DNA from: DAIUFH01 sp036844705
GTDB taxonomy: Bacteria; Bacillota; Clostridia; Tissierellales; Tissierellaceae
Direction of reading: 5' to 3'
Length of the DNA: 14,228 nt
Assembly (NCBI GenBank): GCA_036844705.1
Contig: DAIUFH010000058.1
Coordinates: 1 to 14,228 of the forward strand
A model generated the notes under the pieces. The model ran no database searches. It had not been told where the DNA came from and was given only the letters and a program-made list of their open reading frames with translations. Of this stretch, positions 8,047 to 14,019 are shown in pieces. A program made the translations under genes and the position numbers. Each line of letters begins with the position of its first letter. The first letter of the stretch is position 1.

Positions 8047-8313
8047 CTAATTTTGTTTTGTATATTTTAGCATAACCTCTATAAGCTTATCTAAATCTTC
8101 ATCCTCCACAACTCCACTTGAAGATACATTAAGGCAGTTCTTTATATAGTTTTCTAAAATCAGACCCCCAGCATTATTTAATGCAGATCTTGCTGCAGCA
8201 ATCTGGATCAATATATCCCCACAAAATTGACCTTCATCTACCATCTTTTGGATTCCCTTTATCTGACCTTCTACCCTTCTGAGCCTGTTTATTATTTCAT
8301 CCTTTTCAGCCAA
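8047..8313 (-). CDS. CsoR/CstR-family transcriptional repressor
   Basis: This 88-residue all-helical protein matches the CsoR/RcnR/FrmR/CstR family: RLRRVEGQIKGIQKMV at 10-25, then Cys31 in FCGDIL, then LILENYIKNCLN with Cys60. Copper-sensing CsoR proteins have a Cys-His-Cys ligand set. Here both cysteines are kept but the histidine position is Tyr56, which matches the cysteine-only CstR type that reacts with per- and polysulfides. CstR-like sensing is therefore my preferred inference; other thiol chemistry or metal sensing is possible. The start is TTG, with AAGGAGGAGGT just upstream and no in-frame ATG nearby. It lies 14 bases after the RseC-like gene in the same unit. No typical CstR target gene (rhodanese, sulfurtransferase, TauE-type transporter) is in the window. 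Confidence 0.93.
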   Translation of the reverse strand: MAEKDEIINRLRRVEGQIKGIQKMVDEGQFCGDILIQIAAARSALNNAGGLILENYIKNCLNVSSSGVVEDEDLDKLIEVMLKYTKQN

Positions 8314-8327
8314 AGGCTACCTCCTCC

Positions 8328-8747
8328 TTATAATATCCTAGTCATTACTATAGTTTCCTTATTTGATTTTGCAATTCTCTTATCAATAATTTTTACTATA
8401 AAGAATGATATAAAAAGAGATACCATGCCGCTAGCAAAGCTCAATAACTCATAGCTAGCATAACCATTGGATTTAAAGTAACTATCGCCTATTATGATAC
8501 CTGCTACTAAAAAAATGAAAGGTATCATATATAGAATAAACATATATTTAAGGATGCTCTTTGGTTCTCCTTTTAATTCTACAAAATCCCCAACTTTAGC
8601 ATCGAGTCTGTTTTTTAAAACAACATAATGAGACTTAACCTCACAACCGCCTGCACATCCATTACAATTCCCACAACCAGACGCACGTTTAACTTCAAGT
8701 TCAGCTTTATCGTTTATAACGCGTTTAACGAAACCTACCTGTTCCAT
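8328..8747 (-). CDS. RseC/MucC-like (SoxR-reducing system) membrane protein
   Basis: The protein begins MEQVGFVKRV and is 139 residues long. The ATG at 8747 is preceded by AGGAGGT with good spacing; the reading frame extends six codons further upstream to a TTG, but that has no ribosome binding site. Four closely spaced cysteines (C25, C28, C31, C35 in GCGNCNGCAGGC) resemble the metal- or redox-active cluster at the N-terminus of RseC/MucC proteins. Two transmembrane segments lie near residues 71-91 and 102-122. In proteobacteria relatives modulate envelope stress signalling or help keep SoxR reduced; in clostridia relatives are often considered electron-transfer accessories. The real function here is not known. 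It forms a two-gene unit with the CsoR/CstR-like repressor, which may control it. Confidence 0.92.
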   Translation of the reverse strand: MEQVGFVKRVINDKAELEVKRASGCGNCNGCAGGCEVKSHYVVLKNRLDAKVGDFVELKGEPKSILKYMFILYMIPFIFLVAGIIIGDSYFKSNGYASYELLSFASGMVSLFISFFIVKIIDKRIAKSNKETIVMTRIL

Positions 8748-8792
8748 ATTGCACCTCCTATACAAGACATCTTTTATAACTAATATATACCC

Positions 8793-8821
8793 ATTATATC
8801 ATAGTCTAATAAAAGAATCTA
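8793..8821 (-). promoter_or_regulatory. extended -10 promoter for the RseC-like gene and the repressor
   Basis: The minus strand reads TGATATAAT (8801-8793), a perfect extended -10, with a poor -35 (TAGATT) 17 bases upstream. An AT-rich imperfect palindrome (ATATA-CCCAT-TATAT, 8784-8798) overlaps the -10, so it could be the operator for the repressor encoded second in the unit. That last point is speculative. Confidence 0.55.
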
Positions 8822-8837
8822 ATAATATATGAGGCTA

Positions 8838-10613
8838 CTATAGGTCGACTCTTACATGAACTTCCTTTAGTTGAGCTTCGGAGGCTACAGCTGGAGCATC
8901 TGTCATTAAGTCGGTTGCAGATTGAGTCTTAGGAAAGGCAATGACGTCTCTGATATTTGAACTATCTGTAAACAACATAATCAATCTATCTAAACCATAG
9001 GCTATCCCACCATGTGGAGGTGTTCCATATTGAAATGCATCCATCAGGAACCCAAATTTATCTCTGGCCTCCTCCTCTGTAAACCCTAGAGCTTTAAACA
9101 TTCTGCTTTGTAAATTAGAGTTATTTATTCTAATACTTCCTCCACCCATTTCATCTCCATTAATAACAATATCATAAGCTTTTGCTCTTACAGTCTCTGG
9201 AGCTGATTCCAACAAATCAATATCCTCATCCATCGGATGGGTAAATGGGTGGTGCTTAGCTACATATCTTCCTTCCTCTTCATCATATTCGAACAATGGG
9301 AATTCAGTAATCCATACCATCTTTATATCATCATTGGATAATAGATTTAGTCTTCTGGCAACCTCGTTCCTTAAATTTCCCAAGCTATCACATACAACTG
9401 AAAGTTTATCAGCAATAATTAGTATTAAGTCTCCGGTTTCACCTTCTACTCTTTCTAATATAGATTTAAACTCCTCATCGTTAAAGAATTTTGCAATTGG
9501 TGAAGTGATTCCATCATTAGTTAATTTTATCCAAGCTAATCCCTTAGCTCCATAAGCCTTTGCATATTCTTCAAGGGATGTAATATCCTTTCTTGTAAAC
9601 TTATCACCATATCCCTTTACATTGATGGCTTTTACAGCACCATTATTTTCTATTGCGTTTGTGAATACTTTAAATTCACAATTAGCAACTAAATCTGAGA
9701 TATCCTTAAACTCAAAACCAAATCTTAAGTCTGGTTTATCAACTCCATATTTCTCCATTGCTTCCTTATAAGTCATTCTTGGAATTGGTAGTTTTATTTC
9801 AATTCCCTTTATTTCTTTGAATAATCTATATAAAAGTTTCTCATTTATGCTCAAAACATCCTCAACATCAACGAATGACATTTCAACGTCTATCTGTGTA
9901 AATTCAGGCTGTCTATTTGCTCTTAAATCCTCATCTCTAAAACATTTTACTATTTGATAGTATCTATCCATGCCTGATACCATCAATAATTGCTTCATCA
10001 ATTGTGGTGATTGAGGTAATGCGTAGAACATTCCTGGATTGACCCTACTAGGTACTAGGTAGTCTCTTGCGCCTTCAGGAGTTGGTTTTGTTAACATTGG
10101 CGTTTCAACCTCAACAAAGTTGTTTTCATAGAAGAAATCTCTTACTACCTTTGCAGTCTTTGCTCTAAGTTTTAGATTTTCCTGCATTTTTGGCTTTCTC
10201 AAATCTAGATATCTGTATTTAAGTCTCATGGTCTCGGAAACATTATCATCATCTTTTATATATATTGGAGGGGTAATAGACTCATCCAATATTTTAAGTT
10301 CATCAGCCAATACTTCTATTTCTCCAGTAGGAATCTCTTTATTTATAGAAGATCTTAGACGCACCTTGCCTCTTACTGCTAAAACATATTCAGCTCTGAC
10401 TTTTTCTGCCTTTGTAAATAATTCATCAGAAATCGTATCATCAAAAACTATCTGAGTAATACCAGTAGTATCTCTTAAATCAACAAATATAATTGACCCA
10501 AGATTTCTCTCTTTTTGAACCCATCCCATTAATACTACTTCTTCACCTACATTTTCTGGTCTTAATAGACCACACATGGTAGTCCTTCTTAAGTTTCCCA
10601 TCTTTTCACCCAT
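8838..10613 (-). CDS. aspS: aspartate--tRNA ligase
   Basis: AspRS charges tRNA-Asp with aspartate. The 591-residue bacterial-type enzyme has an N-terminal OB-fold anticodon-binding domain (about 1-110, with SIIFVDLRD at 40-48) and a class II catalytic core with QSPQ at 201-204. Motif 2 is FRDEDLRANRQPEFTQID (225-242) and motif 3 is GGIAYGLDRL (535-544). The bacterial GAD insertion lies between motifs 2 and 3. The leucine in NLGS, at a position where non-discriminating enzymes commonly carry histidine, hints at a discriminating enzyme, but that is weak evidence. The start ATG follows AGGAGG by seven bases. A T-box leader with an Asp codon controls it. hisS, often found before aspS in Firmicutes, is not directly upstream; a transposase gene lies there instead. 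Confidence 0.98.
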   Translation of the reverse strand: MGEKMGNLRRTTMCGLLRPENVGEEVVLMGWVQKERNLGSIIFVDLRDTTGITQIVFDDTISDELFTKAEKVRAEYVLAVRGKVRLRSSINKEIPTGEIEVLADELKILDESITPPIYIKDDDNVSETMRLKYRYLDLRKPKMQENLKLRAKTAKVVRDFFYENNFVEVETPMLTKPTPEGARDYLVPSRVNPGMFYALPQSPQLMKQLLMVSGMDRYYQIVKCFRDEDLRANRQPEFTQIDVEMSFVDVEDVLSINEKLLYRLFKEIKGIEIKLPIPRMTYKEAMEKYGVDKPDLRFGFEFKDISDLVANCEFKVFTNAIENNGAVKAINVKGYGDKFTRKDITSLEEYAKAYGAKGLAWIKLTNDGITSPIAKFFNDEEFKSILERVEGETGDLILIIADKLSVVCDSLGNLRNEVARRLNLLSNDDIKMVWITEFPLFEYDEEEGRYVAKHHPFTHPMDEDIDLLESAPETVRAKAYDIVINGDEMGGGSIRINNSNLQSRMFKALGFTEEEARDKFGFLMDAFQYGTPPHGGIAYGLDRLIMLFTDSSNIRDVIAFPKTQSATDLMTDAPAVASEAQLKEVHVRVDL

Positions 10614-10627
10614 TTTTATTCCTCCTC

Positions 10628-10855
10628 AAAAAATATTAAAACCTCTCATCTCTTATATAAAGGGACGAGAGGTTAACTCGCGGTACCACCCTAATTAGGT
10701 AATCCTCACTTAAAATTCTAACGCAAAAAACTTGCGAGCAATTTTTAAATTGCTAACTCCAAGATGTCTTCATCAAACATTAGTATCGACTTCCACCAAA
10801 TGTCGACTCTCTAAAACCAAGAGGTTTAATTACTCCTTCTTATCATCGAAAATAT
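10628..10855 (-). promoter_or_regulatory. T-box riboswitch, tRNA-Asp specific
   Basis: The leader between the promoter and aspS carries the T-box hallmark AGGGTGGTACCGCG (10692-10679). Stem I includes the AGAGAG bulge and an apical hairpin TCGAC/GTCGA with a TTTGGTGGAA loop. The specifier region GAA-GAC-ATC places the Asp codon GAC at 10768-10766. Two further hairpins (AGCAATTT/AAATTGCT and CGCAA/TTGCG) lie between stem I and the T-box. A terminator of AACCTCTCGTC with GATGAGAGGTT (10674-10664 with 10650-10640) is followed by a T-rich tract (10633-10628). Uncharged tRNA-Asp should bind the specifier and the T-box bulge and favour the antiterminator, switching aspS on under aspartyl-tRNA shortage. 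The specifier matches the downstream gene, which makes the call firm. Confidence 0.95.
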
Positions 10856-10866
10856 ATGTTTTTTTC

Positions 10867-10895
10867 ATTATATGCTAATAAATTTATAGTGTCAA
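10867..10895 (-). promoter_or_regulatory. consensus sigma-A promoter for the aspS leader
   Basis: Perfect TTGACA (10895-10890) and perfect TATAAT (10872-10867) are separated by 17 bases on the minus strand. Transcription would start near 10860, just ahead of stem I of the T-box. A constitutive strong promoter with control by attenuation is the usual T-box design. Confidence 0.92.
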
Positions 10896-11120
10896 GTCAC
10901 TTAAATAAGTATCAGCACCAACGAGTAAATTTTTATATAATCCTCGAAAAACGCTTAATCCTCTTCATTTAAAAATTATCCACAATATATTTGTTTTAGT
11001 TAGAAATTTATCCACACTCTAGGGGTGGAATATCCCTCTTTTTCATTTTTGTGGATAAGTTTATATTTTAATTTTGTTTTTTACTTCCCATTAATCTCCA
11101 CCTTTGCTATAATAGACTTA
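10896..11120. other. gene-free stretch with three perfect DnaA boxes
   Basis: No gene is visible here. Three nonamers identical to the DnaA-box consensus occur: TTATCCACA at 10976-10984 and 11008-11016 on the plus strand, and TGTGGATAA at 11050-11058 (minus-strand box). The first two are 32 bp apart (about three helical turns) and the third is 42 bp further, inverted. The surroundings are very AT-rich. A GGGG-TGGAATAT-CCC short hairpin lies at 11021-11035. Neither dnaA nor dnaN is nearby, so it is unlikely to be the chromosomal origin. A titration or regulatory site, or a piece of a former mobile replicon, is possible. The left boundary of the transposase-bearing element may lie within or near this stretch. 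Confidence 0.6.
11105..11113 (+). promoter_or_regulatory. extended -10 promoter facing into the transposase gene
   Basis: TGCTATAAT is a perfect extended -10 on the plus strand, without a clear -35 at 17 bases. It points rightwards into the 3' end of the minus-strand transposase gene and would make antisense RNA to it. It may be a leftover promoter of a gene displaced by the insertion. The AT-rich context makes chance a real alternative. Confidence 0.35.
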
Positions 11121-12434
11121 TCATAAACAACGTATTTGTATACGTTTATTTGAATTGGCGATATCTTCAGGTGTTAGAGTGTCTCTTCGAAAAGATTCTA
11201 ATATCCTTGAAGATATTTCTTTTATTGATGCTTTTAAGCTTCTAATTAACTCATATCCACATTCAAATAATTGCCTTAATATATCCGCTATTTGTACCAG
11301 CAAATAATGATTTTTCATTGCATTATAGTCTATACAACATAGGTGTTCTATATTGTTTTTTATGTTCTTTTGATTATTAAATCCTTCATTTTCAATTCTC
11401 CATCTACTTCTGCCTGCAAACAATATTTTTTCTATATTTTTCTCTTTTATTGGTATATTAGTGATGAATGTAAACTCCTTCTTTTCTTTATTCTCTACTA
11501 ACTTTGCTTCTAAGACATTTACTATATTTTCCTTATATACTATTTCATTTACCCAGGTATAACCTTTGCCTTTATTATTGTTTTCAATCTTCTTTATCTC
11601 TTCAAATTCTAACCAGACGCTTTTAGTTCTCCCCTCTTTAAAGGTAAATATATATTGCCATTTATATTCTTTACATAACTTAAATATTGGTTCTACTGCA
11701 TATAGGCTATCTCCTAATATACATATTGGTAATTTTTTATAATTTTTCTTTAATCTTTCTGCTAGTCTTTTAAATGCTTTTAATTCACAATCTTGTTTTT
11801 CATAATGATTTTCATTCTCTATGAATTCTGTATCAATACTAAATACCATATCTCCTACTACTAATTTAGCTTCTAATACGTAATGGAAATAGATTGTATT
11901 CTCAACTTCACCTGTATCTTTATTTGTATACTCTCTTTTCAAACAATGTTCGCAATGTCTATCGGAGAATGATACTATACCTGTTGCATCTACAGCGATA
12001 GTCCAATATTTATCTAATAATCTATATTGCTCTAGACATCTTTTCTTAAATAATTCTTTTATCATGTACTTTCTTATTTCTTCAATCTCAACTGGATTTA
12101 GTTTCTTTAAAAAATTATTAACTGTGTCGTGATGAGGTAATTCTTCTAGTTTCTCATATCCTAGTGACATGGCTACATTATTTATGCACTCTTCTTTGTT
12201 AAATTCAGCTGTCATCCTGTTCATACTCCCTAGGGCAGTCACATTTTTCATAATCATTGTAAACAGAATTATATCAGGCGAATACTCTATGTAGCTTGGA
12301 TGTCTACTATCTTTTACATTTTTAAGTTTAGTATTTATACCTTTGAAGAAATGGTTTTTGATTCTTAAAAATTCCTCGAAAAAGTTTATTTCCTTTTGTT
12401 GCCTTCTTTTTTCTTTCCTAGTTATCCGGTTCAT
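11121..12434 (-). CDS. DDE transposase (IS4-superfamily-like)
   Basis: This 437-residue transposase starts MNRITRKEKRRQQ at the ATG 12434, which follows a GAGGGGG ribosome binding site by six bases; the frame is open 11 codons further upstream without a ribosome binding site. An RNase H-like catalytic core is indicated by Asp149 (WTIAVDATG), Asp242 (CILGDSLYA) and Glu348 (GRSRWRIENEGFN), the spacing of a DDE enzyme with a beta-strand insertion before the glutamate. The N-terminal third is basic and helical. A Cys/His cluster (HCEHC at 160-164) may bind metal or be structural. No stop or frameshift interrupts it, so the copy may be active. The WRIENEGFN signature suggests the IS4-like superfamily, but I cannot assign the exact family. 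Codon use is strongly A/T-biased like the host genes. Confidence 0.92.
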   Translation of the reverse strand: MNRITRKEKRRQQKEINFFEEFLRIKNHFFKGINTKLKNVKDSRHPSYIEYSPDIILFTMIMKNVTALGSMNRMTAEFNKEECINNVAMSLGYEKLEELPHHDTVNNFLKKLNPVEIEEIRKYMIKELFKKRCLEQYRLLDKYWTIAVDATGIVSFSDRHCEHCLKREYTNKDTGEVENTIYFHYVLEAKLVVGDMVFSIDTEFIENENHYEKQDCELKAFKRLAERLKKNYKKLPICILGDSLYAVEPIFKLCKEYKWQYIFTFKEGRTKSVWLEFEEIKKIENNNKGKGYTWVNEIVYKENIVNVLEAKLVENKEKKEFTFITNIPIKEKNIEKILFAGRSRWRIENEGFNNQKNIKNNIEHLCCIDYNAMKNHYLLVQIADILRQLFECGYELIRSLKASIKEISSRILESFRRDTLTPEDIANSNKRIQIRCL

Positions 12435-12448
12435 TAAAATCCCCCTCA

Positions 12449-12503
12449 GATGTAGTAATGTCAACACTCCAATTACTATTAGTATACCATTTATTACTAC
12501 ATC
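12449..12503 (-). repeat. 11-bp perfect inverted repeat upstream of the transposase
   Basis: GATGTAGTAAT at 12449-12459 is the exact reverse complement of ATTACTACATC at 12493-12503, with 33 bases between. The inner arm ends one base before the transposase ribosome binding site (12447-12441). The loop contains an extended -10 element TGGTATACT (minus strand, 12489-12481). A transcript from that promoter, starting near 12474, would lack the distal arm, whereas readthrough RNA from outside would carry both arms and could fold against the ribosome binding site. That design would limit transposase made from outside promoters, as known for IS10 and IS50; for this element it is inference. Confidence 0.7.
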
Positions 12504-12590
12504 TTTGGGTATGTTTATCTCGAAAAATATTTACTCTTTAAGGCTGAATAAGTATTTTTTCAAAATTAATATAACTAAATTTTTATGACT

Positions 12591-12621
12591 AAAAACAAAA
12601 AAGCCGCCAAAGGCAATCTTC
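12591..12621 (-). terminator. terminator after the sigma-54 regulator pseudogene
   Basis: GAAGATTGCC (12621-12612) pairs imperfectly with GGCGGCTTTT across a TTT loop. T runs follow (six T at 12602-12597, then five after one G). It begins 14 bases after the final stop of the pseudogene and probably ended the original gene. Confidence 0.55.
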
Positions 12622-12634
12622 GAAACTAAAAGCT

Positions 12635-13821
12635 TTATAAACTGTTAATTGAATACTTTACTCCCTTTTGAGACAATCTCGTTCCTTGACGTCCTTTTCC
12701 TACATCTACATATCCTTCATTCTGTAATTTATAAAGAATATTTCTTACTTCTTTCTAAGTACAGTAGAAACTTCTATTTTCAAGAAAACTTACCAAGCTA
12801 TTTCTACCTATCTTTTCCTTTTCTAACATTTTAGAATATAATATTTTTATGATTTCTACTTCAATATCACTTAGCTCACTATTTTTATTATCCGTTAATG
12901 CTTCTCCAAAATTTGCAGGTAAATCTCCAACATCAATTATATCTGAACCTAGTTCTGCTAAATATATGGCTAAATTTTCTAGTTCCCTAATATTGCCAGG
13001 CCATTTATAGTTATTTAGTATATATAGCACTTCTTTAGAAACCTGCTTTTTGCAATTTAGATTATCTAAAAAATGTTGGAATATAAGAGGGATATCCTCT
13101 AGAATTTCTTTGCATTTCTTATTTACAAGAGTTATATAAACCCCGAGGATTACTTCTTATGACACCATCATTTATAGAATCAAGTAAAGCATCCATTTGT
13201 TGTTTAGTAGTTATACTCTTCCCAAATAGAGAACTTACGCCTAGTTCAGATGGAGTTATGGTCCCTTGGTAGTCATATAAGATTTCATCTATTTCATTTT
13301 GATTCATATCTAACTCATTTAATAAATCCAACAGGGTCGCCATATCATATACTATATGTTCAATATTATAAATCTTATTTAGATGATGTGGAATTAGATG
13401 AGCTTCATCTGTAGTAATAGCAACATCTATATCCTCTAATGGTTCTATACCAGGATATTTGTGGAAAAAGTTTAAATTCAAATCCCAAGGAATATATTGA
13501 GGAAATTGTTTCAAATGTGGAATCTATACCATTATTAACCACAAATGCTTTAATATTTTTAGGTATTTCATTTAGTTGATCAAATGCTTTTTTATTAAAA
13601 GTTCTTCTAATCACAATTATCTTTTTTATAAATTTCTTTATCATATTTATCATAATTGGTGTAGAAATGAGCAGTATATCTACATCTATTAAATCTCCAT
13701 TGTACTCCCTAAAATTATAAGATTTTATTAAATGCTTATCTCCTAATATGTTTTTTAAACTTTCTTCATAGAATACTCTGGTATTTTCATTTATAGAACC
13801 AATGCCCATTATTTTTCCCAT
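12635..13821 (-). pseudogene. sigma-54-dependent transcriptional activator, inactivated
   Basis: Pieces of one regulator lie in order in three frames. The start ATG (13821) has AAAGGAG seven bases upstream. Piece 1 (MGKIMGIGSINENTRVFYEE to about SLGFEF) is a PrpR-like N-terminal sensor domain. A shift near 13462-13475, at a run of A (plus strand), moves to piece 2 (LNFFHKYPGIEPLEDIDVAI onward). This continues to the start of a PAS domain (MDALLDSINDGVI). A second shift near 13141-13150 leads to ITLVNKKCKEIL. That is joined directly to EDIPLIFQHFL and NYKWPGNIRELENLAIYLAE, the end of the AAA+ domain. Walker A, Walker B and the GAFTGA loop are deleted, roughly 170 residues by family comparison. 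A TAG at 12755-12757 then interrupts a C-terminal winged helix that runs on in frame (KEVRNILYKLQNEGYVDVGK) to TAA 12635-12637. With the ATPase and sigma-54 contact loop lost, it cannot be functional. Its former target genes are not visible. Confidence 0.87.
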
Positions 13822-13887
13822 ATTTGATACTCCTTTCACATGTATTTATATCAAGGTTAGATGTATAACTACATTATAAAGGTTTTA

Positions 13888-13985
13888 TGTAAATGGCTCA
13901 CTACTTCAGGAATTATGGCTCAGTTTAAGCAGGAATGGTGGCTCACTTTGACTGGACTAGTGGCTCATTTTATACAAGAATACTC
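13888..13985. repeat. IS21-family-type element end with four TGGCTCA repeats
   Basis: TGGCTCA occurs at 13894, 13916, 13939 and 13961, spaced 22, 23 and 22 bases, each followed by a loosely conserved TTT-A-x-x-GGAA-like tail. Such spaced repeats beginning after TGTAAA are characteristic of IS21-family ends, where they bind the IstA transposase about every two helical turns. The outer edge is probably TGTAAATGG at 13888, immediately upstream of the regulator pseudogene (its ribosome binding site ends near 13835). Neither istA nor istB is seen up to 14228, so either the element continues to the right or this is a solo remnant. Confidence 0.75.
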
Positions 13986-13992
13986 ATAATTT

Positions 13993-14019
13993 AAGGGTTC
14001 TTCCTAAAGCAGAACCCTT
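13993..14019. other. 9-bp perfect stem-loop inside the IS21-type end
   Basis: AAGGGTTCT and AGAACCCTT are separated by nine bases. There is no T run on either side, so it is not a standard terminator. Its place directly inside the repeat array suggests a block against transcription entering the element, as some insertion sequences have; this is inference. Confidence 0.5.

Larger units (their letters stand above)
11105..12518 (-). mobile_element. insertion sequence of the DDE type, ends not resolved
   Basis: One apparently intact transposase gene with its own upstream inverted repeat makes this an insertion sequence of about 1.4-1.6 kb lying between aspS and the regulator pseudogene. I could not find convincing terminal inverted repeats. 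A weak match exists between inward sequences at about 11122 (ATAAACAACG) and 12517 (ATAAACATAC), and a 9-base direct repeat CTCGAAAAA occurs at 10943-10951 and 12519-12527. Coordinates given are therefore approximate. Confidence 0.6.

Noticed and set aside
8748..8765. Longer RseC-like protein starting at 8765
   Set aside because: That start would be TTG without a ribosome binding site, while the ATG at 8747 has AGGAGGT at proper distance.
11021..11035. GGGG-TGGAATAT-CCC as a terminal inverted repeat of the insertion sequence
   Set aside because: No counterpart was found at the right side of the transposase gene.
10976..11058. Chromosomal replication origin
   Set aside because: Only three DnaA boxes and no dnaA, dnaN, recF or rpmH nearby; the neighbours are aspS and a transposase gene.
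13405..13839. Three separate small proteins at 12755-13030, 13119-13514 and 13405-13839
   Set aside because: Their sequences join in order into one sigma-54 activator with frameshifts and a deletion, so they are fragments of one pseudogene.
13894..13967. Regular 22-23 bp repeats as a CRISPR array
   Set aside because: Only seven bases are conserved per unit, the intervening sequence is also partly similar, and the pattern matches IS21-type transposase binding sites; no cas gene is present.
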